Shown here: positions 18,402 to 27,234 of the stretch, one piece after another | Numbering within the stretch: position 1 is the stretch's first letter | Layout of the letters: the number at the start of each line of letters is the position of its first letter | Source: Sphingomonas sp. AX6 | GTDB taxonomy: Bacteria > Pseudomonadota > Alphaproteobacteria > Sphingomonadales > Sphingomonadaceae | Reading direction: 5' to 3' | DNA length: 64,000 nt | NCBI RefSeq assembly: GCF_902506605.1 | Contig: NZ_LR733979.1 | Coordinates: 2,898,008 to 2,962,007, forward strand | Program-made: the position numbers and the translations under genes | Notes under the pieces: generated by a model | Databases searched by the model: none | What the model was told of the DNA's origin: nothing | What the model saw: the letters and a program-made list of their open reading frames with translations, nothing else

Positions 18402-19724
18402 TTACCGATAAGCGGTCAGGGTGCCTGCATCGTCGAGCAGGTAAAGCGTGTTGTTGGCGACCACCGGCGGCAGCGTGAAGGCGGTTTTGCCCTCCATCGT
18501 CTGGCCGACAGAGCCATCGGCGGGTGACAGGAAGCTGACCTGGCCTTCGCTATTGGCGACGACCAGACGATCCCCTGCAAGCACGGGTCCGACCCATGAG
18601 ATCGCACCCGTGTTGCGCTTTTCATTGCGCCAGCGCGGCAACTGCGTGACCCAGCGGACCCGGCCGCTGTCACGCGCCAATGCCATGACGCGCGCATCGT
18701 CGGTCACCACGAACATCCAGTCGCCCGCGATCCACGGAGTCGAGATGCCGGACAAATTCTGTTCCCAAAGGCGACGGCCCGATAGCAGGTCGAGCGCCAC
18801 CGTACGTCCACCCAGACCCACGGCATAGACGCGATCATTATCGATTACCGGCTCCGCGTCGATATCCGACAGCGCAGACACCGAGGTCGAGATCGACGAG
18901 CGCGACAGCGCATCGGCCCACAGCGCGTTGCCGTTTTCGTAGCGATAGGCATTGAGTTCGCCGGACGAGAATCCAGCAACCACGGTGCCGCGCGCCGCAG
19001 CCGGTGCCGCGACACCGAACACCCCCTGCGATTCGGGCGATGCAGCCACGGTCCATGCGACGGTGCCGTCCGCCTGGTTCAGTGCGTAAAGCTGATTGTC
19101 CTGGCTTTGCACATAGACCTGGCCATTGGCGATGGTGGGCGCCCCTCGCAGCGGACCGCCCGGCTTGGCACGCCACGCCAGTCCGCCAGTGGCGGCGTCG
19201 AGTGCCACCACGTCGCCCAGCCCGTTCGAGGCATAGACCCGGCCATTGTCGAAGCTGACCCCGCCACCGAAGCGCGAAGCTGCATTGGCATCACCCTCGG
19301 TCGTCGCGATCTGCCACACGCGCGCGCCGGTTGCAGCATCGAACGCGTGAACCGTGCCGGCCACGTCGCTGACATAGAGGCGACCGCCGCCGATCACGGG
19401 TGCCGATGCCAGCTTCTCACGCGACGATCCGCCCGGAATCTCGACCGACCACGCACGCGAAAGGGCACTGCCCAATGCCAGGTGACCCATCGATTTCGCG
19501 GCGTTACCGCCGGGCTGACTCCAATCGGCATTCGGTTGGGCCGCGGGCAGCGCGACCGGTGTCGCGGCGATCGCCGGATCGACGGCCAGTTCTGCGTCGG
19601 ATGTCAGAATCGGCATCCGCTCGCCGACCACGGGCGTTCCCTTGTCGCGGCCATTGAAAATACCGCACGCGCCAAGGCTCATCAGCGCGGCGATCGCCGC
19701 GGTCGCTTTCAACGCTGTCTTCAT
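18402..19724 (-). CDS. bamB: Outer-membrane assembly lipoprotein BamB
   Basis: 440 residues. Lipoprotein signal peptide ending LGACG (Cys20). The body is a series of PQQ/beta-propeller blades: repeated patterns such as GGRLYVSDVAGTVHAFDAAT, GRVYASNGLGDVVALDAATG and GQVYVQSQDNQLYALNQADG. BamB is the scaffold lipoprotein of the BAM complex; BamA itself lies at 60.9-63.7 kb. Start overlaps the stop of the upstream YfgM-like gene by four bases (ATGA); der follows after 64 bases. Confidence 0.94.
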   Translation of the reverse strand: MKTALKATAAIAALMSLGACGIFNGRDKGTPVVGERMPILTSDAELAVDPAIAATPVALPAAQPNADWSQPGGNAAKSMGHLALGSALSRAWSVEIPGGSSREKLASAPVIGGGRLYVSDVAGTVHAFDAATGARVWQIATTEGDANAASRFGGGVSFDNGRVYASNGLGDVVALDAATGGLAWRAKPGGPLRGAPTIANGQVYVQSQDNQLYALNQADGTVAWTVAASPESQGVFGVAAPAAARGTVVAGFSSGELNAYRYENGNALWADALSRSSISTSVSALSDIDAEPVIDNDRVYAVGLGGRTVALDLLSGRRLWEQNLSGISTPWIAGDWMFVVTDDARVMALARDSGRVRWVTQLPRWRNEKRNTGAISWVGPVLAGDRLVVANSEGQVSFLSPADGSVGQTMEGKTAFTLPPVVANNTLYLLDDAGTLTAYR

Positions 19725-20464
19725 TCGCCGTTCTTTTCCTCGCCAGCGGCCGGAGCCGCGCTGTTTGCTGGGGCCGCGTCGCCACCGCTACCCGTTGCCG
19801 TCGCACTCAATACGCTGGCCATCTGAACCGCACGTTGCCGGATCGATTCGGGTACGTCCTCGGTTGCGGCGATATCCTGAAACACGCGCAGCGCAAGATC
19901 GGGGCGGTCCATCCGAAGATGCGCCGCGGCGACCAGTTCGCCAGCACTTCCGAACCAGGCATTTTCCTTGGATGCCAGCCCCTGAAGGCGGCCGATCACC
20001 GCCTGAGGCTGCATCGTGTCGAACTCGGCCGATGTCTGGCGGACTAGCGCCAGATCGCGGTACACCTGGTCCAGGCTGTCATCGCCCGCGACTTCGCCGA
20101 ATTTGGCGGCAGCGCCCTTCAGGTCGTCGCGCGCCAACAGCATGTCGGCTTCGGTAAATCGCGCCATCGCGCGCATCGCTTCCGAATCGGAATTGGCCAG
20201 TTCGGCAAGCTTTGGCTCGGCAGCGGCAGTGTTGTTGGCGGCCAGATCGTCGAACACGCTGGCGAGTTGCTCGCCCTGTTCGCCCGCCGCGACTTGCTGC
20301 CTGTTCTGCCAGAACAGATAGCCGCCGAACGCCAGAATCGCGGCGATGACGCCGACGATCACCCAGCGCCCCCAGCGCTGCCAAAAACTCAACAGCTCGT
20401 CGCGCCGCAGTTCCTCGTCGACTTCGCGAAAGAATGCGTCGTTGTTTTGCGGGGTAAGCGCCAA
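19721..20464 (-). CDS. YfgM-like single-pass membrane protein with TPR-like domain
   Basis: 247 residues from a TTG start with GGAG six bases upstream; the open frame continues far upstream over panB but that part lacks family sequence. N-terminal cytoplasmic segment (AFFREVDEELRRDELLSFWQ), one transmembrane helix (WVIVGVIAAILAFGGYLFWQ), then alanine-rich helical repeats (AKLAELANSDSEAMRAMARF-like) and a disordered A/G/S tail. This is the layout of YfgM/tetratricopeptide-2-like proteins, ancillary to Sec translocation and chaperones, and the neighbour bamB fits. Confidence 0.85.
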   Translation of the reverse strand: MALTPQNNDAFFREVDEELRRDELLSFWQRWGRWVIVGVIAAILAFGGYLFWQNRQQVAAGEQGEQLASVFDDLAANNTAAAEPKLAELANSDSEAMRAMARFTEADMLLARDDLKGAAAKFGEVAGDDSLDQVYRDLALVRQTSAEFDTMQPQAVIGRLQGLASKENAWFGSAGELVAAAHLRMDRPDLALRVFQDIAATEDVPESIRQRAVQMASVLSATATGSGGDAAPANSAAPAAGEEKNGE

Positions 20465-20535
20465 GGGGAACTCCGTGGATGGCGGGGGGGATCGGGCGCG
20501 GACATTAGCCGCGCGCGTGTGTAATGAAAAGCGGT

Positions 20536-21402
20536 TCAGCTTTTGGGGCGATAGACCTGTTCGTCGCCGGGAAAGGCACGCGACCGGACATCGGCGGCAT
20601 AGGTCTCGACCGCGGCAGAAATACGGCCTGCCATGTCGTCGAATTTCTTCACGAAACGCGGCGTGCGTTCGAACAGCCCCAACATGTCCTCGGCCACCAG
20701 GACCTGGCCGTCGCAGCGGTTGGACGCGCCGATGCCAATGGTCGGACACGCGACCTTGTCGGTGATCTCGATCGCGATCGGCTCGACCACGCCTTCGATG
20801 ACGATGGCGAACGCGCCAGCATCGGCCACCGCCACCGCATCCCCTACGATCTTTGCGGCCTCGGCCTCGCTGCGTCCGCGCGCGCCGTATCCGCCGAGCA
20901 TGTTCACTGCCTGTGGCGTTAGCCCGACATGTCCCACCACCGGGATGCCGCGTTCGGAAAGGAAACGGACGGTGGGCGCCATTGCCGCCCCACCCTCCAG
21001 CTTGACCGCCGCCGCGCCGGTTTCCTTGAGCAGCCAGGCCGCGCTTTCGAAAGCCTGTTCGGGCGACGCTTCGTAACTGCCGAAAGGCATGTCGATCACG
21101 ACCAACGAGTGATAGCTGCCGCGCACCACCGCAGCCCCGTGCGCGGCCATCATATCGAGCGTGACGGGAACCGTGGACGGCAAGCCATAGATCACCTGCC
21201 CCAGACTGTCGCCGACCAAGAGCATGTCGCAGTGCGGATCGAGCAGTTGCGCCATCCGCACGGTGTAAGCCGTCAGCATCACCAGCGGTTCGGCCTCCGC
21301 ACCCTTCCGCTGCCGGATCATGGGCACCGTCACCCGCTTCATCGGCGCGGGCGTCGGGTTCGCACGGCTGGTCGCAGTGTCGATGGTAAAGGTCGTGGAC
21401 AT
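20536..21402 (-). CDS. panB: 3-methyl-2-oxobutanoate hydroxymethyltransferase
   Basis: 288 residues. Conserved blocks: [69 protein letters not shown] and [16 protein letters not shown]. PanB adds a hydroxymethyl group from 5,10-methylene-THF to alpha-ketoisovalerate to form ketopantoate for CoA synthesis. Start chosen at ATG 21402, where the natural N-terminus begins; the frame is open to 21600 but that part is not family sequence. panC is not adjacent. Confidence 0.95.
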   Translation of the reverse strand: MSTTFTIDTATSRANPTPAPMKRVTVPMIRQRKGAEAEPLVMLTAYTVRMAQLLDPHCDMLLVGDSLGQVIYGLPSTVPVTLDMMAAHGAAVVRGSYHSLVVIDMPFGSYEASPEQAFESAAWLLKETGAAAVKLEGGAAMAPTVRFLSERGIPVVGHVGLTPQAVNMLGGYGARGRSEAEAAKIVGDAVAVADAGAFAIVIEGVVEPIAIEITDKVACPTIGIGASNRCDGQVLVAEDMLGLFERTPRFVKKFDDMAGRISAAVETYAADVRSRAFPGDEQVYRPKS

Positions 21403-21526
21403 GGTCGCGCTCCTAGGCGCTCCTCGCGTCCTCGCCAAGCTGCAAGCAATGTGATGCGTTATTTGAATGACATTATGTTCGGTTTTATTTACATCGAGTC
21501 GTATCAGGCTTACATGGAGCAATCTC

Positions 21527-21946
21527 ATGTCGTTTCGGGAAAAGACCCATTGGATCGCGTTCGTCGCCATCGTCCTGGCGTTCGGCTGGTATTTCCTCAA
21601 CTATCCTTGGAGCGCTACGCCTACTGCAGCGGGGCTGTGGGCCAGCGGCGGCATGTTGATCGCAGTGTCGGTCGGCATCATCCTTGCGATGAGCGTGGCG
21701 ACGGCGGTGATCGCAGTCCGCAATCGAAAGGAGGTCGATCTCCGCGAGGACGAACGCGACCGGGCCATCCACCGGTACGGCACGCATCTCGCCTATTATC
21801 CGATGATAATCGGCAGTTGGACCTGTATCGGCCTGATCTTCGCGGGCATCGACAGCGCCATATTGCTCAACGTCATTCTGGCGATGGTCGTGGGCGCCGA
21901 ACTGGTGCGGATCGGGTCGCAAATCTGGCTCTATCGGCAGGGCTGA
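21527..21946 (+). CDS. Small integral membrane protein, DUF2178-like
   Basis: 139 residues with four hydrophobic helices, the first ([20 protein letters not shown]) right after the N-terminus, and a charged loop [20 protein letters not shown] between helices 2 and 3. The RxDERDxxI pattern is common to small membrane proteins encoded beside XRE regulators. Start ATG 21527 has GGAG seven bases upstream. The 125-base region before it is noticeably AT-richer than its surroundings and likely holds the promoter. Only three bases separate it from the XRE gene. Function unknown. Confidence 0.8.
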   Translation: MSFREKTHWIAFVAIVLAFGWYFLNYPWSATPTAAGLWASGGMLIAVSVGIILAMSVATAVIAVRNRKEVDLREDERDRAIHRYGTHLAYYPMIIGSWTCIGLIFAGIDSAILLNVILAMVVGAELVRIGSQIWLYRQG

Positions 21947-21949
21947 CCC

Positions 21950-22165
21950 ATGGCCAAACTGCCGATCAGCAACGACATCCGCACGCTGCGCTTTCTGGCC
22001 GGGGAAATGACGCAAGCCGAACTCGGCGAGCGCATCGGCGTCACCCGCCAGACGATCGCCGCGATCGAAGCGGGCAAATATTCCCCCAGCCTGGAGGCCG
22101 CGTTTCGAATCGCCCAGGTGTTCGAAAAGCCGTTGGACGAGATTTTCCGGTGGGAGGGCGACTGA
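21950..22165 (+). CDS. XRE-family transcription regulator, YgzD type
   Basis: 71 residues, essentially one Cro/C1 helix-turn-helix: NDIRTLRFLAGEMTQAELGE, RIGVTRQTIAAIEAGKYSPS, LEAAFRIAQVFEKPLDEIF. Small regulators of this kind are usually autoregulatory and paired with a membrane protein, as here with the gene three bases upstream. Target sites are probably in the AT-rich region upstream of 21527. Confidence 0.92.
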   Translation: MAKLPISNDIRTLRFLAGEMTQAELGERIGVTRQTIAAIEAGKYSPSLEAAFRIAQVFEKPLDEIFRWEGD

Positions 22166-22184
22166 CCGCCCTCCCCGTCAATCG

Positions 22185-22619
22185 TCAGCGCAGCCAGCCG
22201 CGTTTGTTGGCGAGATTGGCGAACCAAATCTGGAACAGCGCGATGGCGAAGATGAAGATCGGAAAAATGATCGTCCATGCGCCCTTTTCCGTGATCAGAT
22301 CGGTCACCCCGAACACCCAGCCGAACTGAACGACCACCGCGACTGCGGACAACAGGAACAGCACGATCGCCAGCCGCCGCCGCAGCAACAGCGCCACCGC
22401 CCCCAGAAACCCGCCCCAGGTTGCGAGGCCGTAAACGGTCGCAAACCAGGCCGGACGCCCCAGATACATGGCGCGGTCATACTCATCCATCGCCGCTAGC
22501 ATCTCTTCGCTCATCGTCACGTCGGTATAGAAAGCGAACACCCCCATCGCACCCCACAACAGGATCAGGATCGACACGATCCAGAACCAGGTGGGCGGCT
22601 TTTCGGTCACGTCGGTCAT
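22185..22619 (-). CDS. Hypothetical four-helix membrane protein
   Basis: 144 residues. Four predicted transmembrane helices: WFWIVSILILLWGAMGVFAF, a helix around TVYGLATWGGFLGAVALLL, LAIVLFLLSAVAVVVQFGWV and IIFPIFIFAIALFQIWF. A short acidic periplasmic or cytoplasmic loop (TMSEEMLAAMDEYDRAMY) lies between 1 and 2. I have seen similar proteins in sphingomonads but know no function. Convergent with the XRE gene (19 bases between stops). ATG 22619 is preceded by GGGGAGAAAT. Confidence 0.75.
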   Translation of the reverse strand: MTDVTEKPPTWFWIVSILILLWGAMGVFAFYTDVTMSEEMLAAMDEYDRAMYLGRPAWFATVYGLATWGGFLGAVALLLRRRLAIVLFLLSAVAVVVQFGWVFGVTDLITEKGAWTIIFPIFIFAIALFQIWFANLANKRGWLR

Positions 22620-22693
22620 GGCATTTCTCCCCTATAACGGGGATCAATCTACGCCTTTTCAGCGTGCTACGCCATCATTTCGGCGGCGTTACG

Positions 22694-23041
22694 TCACAAC
22701 AATGCGCGTGCCCATTCCTCTGGCTTGAACCCCACCAGCACGCCGCCGGGATGCTCGACGACGGGGCGCTTGATGGTAGAGGGATGCGCGATCATCAGGC
22801 GCACCGCCTTTGCGGAATCGATGTCGGCCTTGTCGCCCTCGTCCAGCTTGCGGAATGTAGTACCTGCGCGATTTAGCAGCTTCTCCCAGCCCACCGCCGC
22901 GGCCCAGCGTTCGAGGTGCGCGGCGTCGATCCCGGCTTTCTTGTAATCGTGAAAGCCATATTCGATCGCATTGTCGGCCAGCCAGGTCCGAGTCTTCTTC
23001 ACCGTGTCGCAATTGGGAATGCCGTACAGCGTCACGCTCAT
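22694..23041 (-). CDS. ArsC-fold reductase, YffB/Spx-MgsR type
   Basis: 115 residues beginning SVTLYGIPNCDTVKKTRTWL, the hallmark of the YffB group of ArsC-like proteins with a single Cys11 in place of a CxxC. Later GWEKLLNRAGTTFRKLD and HPSTIKRPVVEHPGGVLVGF match the family. Proposed role is glutathione-linked reduction, not arsenate resistance; unproven. Last gene of a coupled unit: its start overlaps the stop of the GNAT gene by four bases (ATGA). Confidence 0.9.
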   Translation of the reverse strand: MSVTLYGIPNCDTVKKTRTWLADNAIEYGFHDYKKAGIDAAHLERWAAAVGWEKLLNRAGTTFRKLDEGDKADIDSAKAVRLMIAHPSTIKRPVVEHPGGVLVGFKPEEWARALL

Positions 23042-23466
23042 TTCACCGCTCCGTCCAGAAACCGACCCAGCGTCACCACCGGCTGCCGCTCCAGCCCCAA
23101 CGCCTCATAGAAACGCAACGCGTCGGAATTGGTGTCGCGCACCATGAGCTGGATTTTCGGGCAGCCCCGCGCTTTCAGCCAGCGCTCAGCCGCCGCCATC
23201 AATGCGCGGCCAAGGCCGTAGCGGCGAAATCCTTCGGCGACTGCGAGATAATAGACCCAGCCACGGTGCCCGTCCCAACCGACCATCACCGAACCCGCCA
23301 GCGCGTCGCCCTCCCGCGCCAACAGGATCGCGGCATCGGTCGCGTCCATCGCCCGGTCGAAATCGGCGCGCGGATCGTTCCAGGGCCGCGTCAGCCCGCA
23401 CGCGCCCCACAGCGCAATGACCTGTTCGCGATCAAGCAACGTCGCCGCCTCGATCGCAGGCGTCAC
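23038..23466 (-). CDS. GNAT-family N-acetyltransferase, YpeA-like
   Basis: 142 residues from a GTG overlapping the upstream stop (GTGA). The core GWVYYLAVAEGFRRYGLGRA is the acetyl-CoA binding R/Q-x-x-G-x-G/A motif of GNAT enzymes, followed by LMVRDTNSDALRFYEALGLE. The start AIEAATLLDREQVIALWGAC with TRPWNDP resembles YpeA-type acetyltransferases. Acceptor unknown. It sits in the overlapping series DUF885 peptidase, lipoprotein, GNAT, YffB. Confidence 0.88.
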   Translation of the reverse strand: MTPAIEAATLLDREQVIALWGACGLTRPWNDPRADFDRAMDATDAAILLAREGDALAGSVMVGWDGHRGWVYYLAVAEGFRRYGLGRALMAAAERWLKARGCPKIQLMVRDTNSDALRFYEALGLERQPVVTLGRFLDGAVK

Positions 23467-24359
23467 CGCGCGATGCAGGCCATGCCAGCCCATAATGCCT
23501 CGATCCGCGCATCTTGCCCGGTGCCGGAGAACACGCCCGACAAGCCGCCTGCGTTGAATTCGGTGCCGAGCGAGGTCTGACTGATTTCGGGCACCAGACT
23601 GTCTTCCAACTCGGCGCGGGTCGAACCGATGCGAACACCGCTCATCGACGACATCGATCGACCGCCGCGTGGATTGGCCGACCATCCGGCAAACCGGTCA
23701 TTCTCGAAATAAAGTGCGATCCGCTCTCCGAACTGCGCAGCGGCGAGCGGCACAACATCGCAGCGCGACGTGCCCGACGGATCGCCGAGCGCGCTTTTCA
23801 CCAGCGCCAGCGTTTCGGTGCGCGGCATGTCGAACGCGATCATCCGGGTGCGTCCGCTGTCGGGATCGACCAGTTGCAGGCCGTCGCCCGACAATGCCAG
23901 CGGGATACGCTCGCCGGTATCGGCGCTGGCGGCTTCGGGCGCATTGCACCGCACGCGGGTGGATTCGCTGCCGCTGACGGTCACGTTCAGCCGCCCGCCT
24001 TCACCCATTGCCAGCCGATACTGGCGCTGTTCGGTAATGCCTTCGCCGGTCGAAACGGCATCCACGTCGATCGCACCGCCATCGCGCGGCGTAACCCGCG
24101 TGACCCGCGCGTCGCTTTCGTGGAAGCGCAATTGCTGCGCATCGACGACCAGCCGCATGTCGCTGCTGTTCCCGCCGCACGCCACCGCATCGGCATCGAA
24201 GCTGCCTCGGAACTGCACGGGAATGTCGGGTAGCGGCGCAGCAGTCGCGACTTCGGGCGTCGTTTCGTTGACCGACAGCGCATCGTCCGCCTCATTCGAC
24301 CCACCCGAACAGGCCGCCAAGGCGAGCGCCGACGCCGCCATCACCCAACTGTAACGCAT
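23463..24359 (-). CDS. Hypothetical lipoprotein
   Basis: About 298 residues. Lipoprotein signal MRYSWVMAASALALAACSGG with Cys17. The mature part is beta-rich with several cysteines (AVACGG, VRCNAPEAA, CDVV and AGMACIAR near the end), suggesting disulfides in the periplasm, and a region GVRIGSTRAELEDS like that in periplasmic binding or inhibitor folds. No family recognised. ATG 24359 is favoured by GAGGGG seven bases upstream; ATG 24374, overlapping the DUF885 stop (TGATG), is an alternative. The next gene overlaps by GTGA. Confidence 0.75.
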   Translation of the reverse strand: MRYSWVMAASALALAACSGGSNEADDALSVNETTPEVATAAPLPDIPVQFRGSFDADAVACGGNSSDMRLVVDAQQLRFHESDARVTRVTPRDGGAIDVDAVSTGEGITEQRQYRLAMGEGGRLNVTVSGSESTRVRCNAPEAASADTGERIPLALSGDGLQLVDPDSGRTRMIAFDMPRTETLALVKSALGDPSGTSRCDVVPLAAAQFGERIALYFENDRFAGWSANPRGGRSMSSMSGVRIGSTRAELEDSLVPEISQTSLGTEFNAGGLSGVFSGTGQDARIEALWAGMACIAR

Positions 24360-24373
24360 TCGAAAACCCCTCA

Positions 24374-26098
24374 TCAGAACACCGCTTTCGGCGCGTCTTC
24401 GCCCATCATCGCCTGGCGCACCAGCGGGATCGGCGGGCCACCATAGGACAGGAAAGCGTCGTGAAAGGCTTTCCACCCCTGACGCCCACCGCGTGACGCG
24501 GTCCAGTCCTCGCGCAGTTTGCGGATCATCAGCTTGCCCAGCGTGTAATTGAGATAGGCCGGGTCATAGGTGCCGCGCGCCGCCTGTTGCCGTGCATTGC
24601 CTTCGTCCTGATGGCATTCGTTCTGGAACAGCGCCTGGGCCTGCGCCTGGGTCATCCCACGCGCGTGCATCCCGATCGCGGCGGCATAGCGACAGTTACG
24701 CAGCAGCGCGTTGGACAGTTGGCCGATATGCGTCTCCGGCGTGCCGCGCAGCCCCGCCTCCCACATCATTTCCTCGACGTAATGCCCCCAGCCTTCGGCA
24801 CTGGCGTAGCCGACCGCCAACTTGCCCAGCAGGTTCGGATTGCGGTTCGAATGCAGGAACTGGAGGAAATGGCCGGGAAAGATTTCGTGGACGGTGATGA
24901 ACAACAGGTCCGCTTCGCCGGGCAGATAGGCTTGCTGCACCGCTTCCGGCCAGGACGGGTCGGGCGGCGAGATGTAGTAGATTGACGATAGGCCTTTTTC
25001 GAATGGCCCCGGAATGTCGATATAGGCAAGGTTCTGGCGGTTATAGGGCGGGCTTTCGCGCACCTCGGCCTGCTCGGTGCCGGGGATCGTCACCAGATCC
25101 TGCTCGACCAGGAATGCGCGAAGCTCGGGAATTTGCCGCGTCGCCGCCGCGACCGGGCCGCCCTCGGCTTTGCGCGAGCGGACCTCGGCCATGCAGGCAG
25201 CAACCGTCGCGCCGGGAAGCAATTCGGCACAGGCCTGCTGCAACGCCTGCTGATTGCGGCGCAGATCAGCGATGCCGATGCGTTCGAGTTCGGCCAGCGG
25301 CACGTCAACGCCTTCGGTCGCCTTCAGCATCCGCGAGAAACGCTCCGGCCCCATCGCGAAATCCTGGGTCGCGCGCGGGCGTTCGCTCTCCAGCCACTGC
25401 GCCAGCCCGCGCATCGCCTGTGACGCAGCCTGGGCGGCCGTCGCGAACTCGCGCTGCATTGCAGGGTCTTCGACCGATGCAAACGCCCTGCGGGCGTCGC
25501 CGACATAATAATCCGCCAGCCCGCCAAACCCGGCGACGCCGTAATCGATATAGCTGACGGGCATCGGGACGCGCAGATTGCCGCGGATCTGCTGTGCGGC
25601 GGCCGGCACATTCTTCAAAAACGCGGTCATCGCCGCCATCCGCGTCGTCGGATCGGCATATTCGCGGGCGACATAGACATTGGGGTCGAGCCCGCCACCC
25701 ACATAGAAAGCCGGGTTACGGCGCCATTGCTCGGCATCCTCAAGCCAGAACAGCTTGCCCTCGAACGTCTTGACCAGATGTTCGCGGGCGAAATTCTCGT
25801 CGTCGTTCAGGCTGCGAAAGGCCCGTGCCTGAGAGATTGCGTCCTTATAGAATGCCGCCTGCTTGCGGATGCCCGCTTCGCTCCAGTCGGGCAGGCGTCC
25901 GTCGAACTCGTGGCGTCCCTGATAGACTGCGAATGCAGGATCGATCGCCATCCATCCGTCGATCGTACGCTGGAGAAATCCGGCCCAATCGCCCTGATTG
26001 GCGACGACGCCGACGCGGTTGCCCGCTTCCTCGTCCGACGAACAGGCCGCCAGTGTCAGCCCGATCGCCGTCAATGCTGCCAGGGGTCGAAACCGCAT
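24374..26098 (-). CDS. DUF885 lipoprotein, probable zinc metallopeptidase
   Basis: 574 residues. Lipobox LAACS in the first 22 residues (MRFRPLAALTAIGLTLAACS). Near residue 403 is HEIFPGHFLQFLH, the HExxxGH zinc motif of DUF885 proteins, with EGWGHYVEEMMWEAGL later, both conserved in the family and resembling thermolysin/M3-like gluzincins. N-terminal helical part has RTIDGWMAIDPAFAVYQGRH, also family-typical. Probably a periplasmic peptidase on short peptides; substrate unknown. It heads a four-gene overlapping operon with the lipoprotein, GNAT and YffB genes. Confidence 0.88.
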   Translation of the reverse strand: MRFRPLAALTAIGLTLAACSSDEEAGNRVGVVANQGDWAGFLQRTIDGWMAIDPAFAVYQGRHEFDGRLPDWSEAGIRKQAAFYKDAISQARAFRSLNDDENFAREHLVKTFEGKLFWLEDAEQWRRNPAFYVGGGLDPNVYVAREYADPTTRMAAMTAFLKNVPAAAQQIRGNLRVPMPVSYIDYGVAGFGGLADYYVGDARRAFASVEDPAMQREFATAAQAASQAMRGLAQWLESERPRATQDFAMGPERFSRMLKATEGVDVPLAELERIGIADLRRNQQALQQACAELLPGATVAACMAEVRSRKAEGGPVAAATRQIPELRAFLVEQDLVTIPGTEQAEVRESPPYNRQNLAYIDIPGPFEKGLSSIYYISPPDPSWPEAVQQAYLPGEADLLFITVHEIFPGHFLQFLHSNRNPNLLGKLAVGYASAEGWGHYVEEMMWEAGLRGTPETHIGQLSNALLRNCRYAAAIGMHARGMTQAQAQALFQNECHQDEGNARQQAARGTYDPAYLNYTLGKLMIRKLREDWTASRGGRQGWKAFHDAFLSYGGPPIPLVRQAMMGEDAPKAVF

Positions 26099-26220
26099 CC
26101 TAATCCTCTCGTCGCGCGTGCCCGGTTGTTGGCAGGGAATCCTGGCAAATGCCACCCCTGCACGCGGAACGGGTTGGTCGCTGCTTTGTTACCGAAAGCT
26201 GAACCGACAGGAGACACAAC

Positions 26221-27048
26221 ATGCCGATGGTGGATACCCGCGACGGGACCAAACTCTATGTAAAACAATGGGATGGTGGTGGCCGTCCGGTGGTGCTGAT
26301 CCATGGCTGGCCGCTATCATCGGACAGCTGGGACCCGCAGGCGCTGGCGCTTGCAGAGGCTGGTTTCAACGTCATCGCCTATGACCGCCGCGGTTTCGGC
26401 CGGTCGGACCAGCCGTGGAACGGATATGATTATGACAGCCTGTCGGACGATCTTGCCTACGTCATGAAGGCAACGGGCGTCAGCGATGGCGCCGCGCTGG
26501 TCGGTTTTTCGATGGGCGGCGGCGAAGTCGCGCGATACATGTCGCGCCACGGCGGCAAGGGCGTGGCGCAGGCGGCGCTGATCTCCTCGGTCGTGCCCTA
26601 TATGCTCAAAACCGACGACAATCCGAACGGCGTGCCCGCGGACGACCTGAAAGCGATCGGCGATCAGATCGAGAACGATCGCCCGAAATTCTTCAAATCC
26701 TTCTTCAAGGACTTTTTCGGCGTCGGCGTCATCAGCCATCCGGTCGACGACACGACGCTCGACTGGGCATGGCGACTGGCGATGCAGGCAGGGCTGCGTC
26801 CGACGTTGGCGTGCGCCGAAAGCTTCGGCTTCACCGATTTCCGCGGCGACCTGCCTGCCTTTACCGTCCCGACCCTGGTGGTCCACGGCACGTCGGACAA
26901 GACGGTGCCGATCGACGCCACCGGCCGCGCCGCGGCACAGGGCATCGGCGGTTCACAACTGGTCGAATATGACGGCGCGCCTCATGGCCTGTTCGCGACC
27001 GAGGGGGATCGGCTGACCGGCGATCTGCTTCAGTTTTTGGGGCGATAA
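26221..27048 (+). CDS. Alpha/beta hydrolase, non-haem chloroperoxidase-like
   Basis: 275 residues. VLIHGWPLSSDSWDPQ is the oxyanion-hole region, YDRRGFGRSDQPWNGYDYDS and LVGFSMGGGEVARY (nucleophile Ser97) are the signatures of the chloroperoxidase/esterase subgroup, with Asp in VHGTSDKTVP and His in GAPHGLF completing the triad. These are serine hydrolases that also show perhydrolase activity in vitro. Physiological substrate unknown. Divergent from DUF885; ATG 26221 has ACAGGAG upstream. Confidence 0.92.
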   Translation: MPMVDTRDGTKLYVKQWDGGGRPVVLIHGWPLSSDSWDPQALALAEAGFNVIAYDRRGFGRSDQPWNGYDYDSLSDDLAYVMKATGVSDGAALVGFSMGGGEVARYMSRHGGKGVAQAALISSVVPYMLKTDDNPNGVPADDLKAIGDQIENDRPKFFKSFFKDFFGVGVISHPVDDTTLDWAWRLAMQAGLRPTLACAESFGFTDFRGDLPAFTVPTLVVHGTSDKTVPIDATGRAAAQGIGGSQLVEYDGAPHGLFATEGDRLTGDLLQFLGR

Positions 27049-27053
27049 ACTGA

Positions 27054-27182
27054 ACTCCTCCCCCATCGGGGGAGGTGGCAGCACCAAGTGCTGACGGAGG
27101 GGGCGTGCTACGCAGCGCAGCGCAGGTTGCCCGCCCCCTCCACCGCTCTATGAGCGGTCCCCCTCCCCGCGTGCGGGGAAGA
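27054..27182. repeat. Family C palindromic repeat (CTCCCCC/GGGGGAG)
   Basis: Two hairpin blocks in inverted orientation: CTCCTCCCCCATCGGGGGAG then GTGGCAGC...GCTGACGGAGGGGGCG on the left, GCCCCCTCCACCG...CGGTCCCCCTCCCCG then CGTGCGGGGAAG on the right. It fills most of the 186-base gap between the hydrolase and MFS genes. Confidence 0.8.
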
Positions 27183-27234
27183 TAGAGAATCGTCATTGCC
27201 GCGTGCGCCCTCTCGCGCCTAAACCCGCGCCCAC

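Noticed and set aside
22421..22876. Arg/Ser-rich plus-strand frame spanning two genes
   Set aside because: Overlaps two clear minus-strand genes (membrane protein and YffB-type reductase) and has no recognisable fold.
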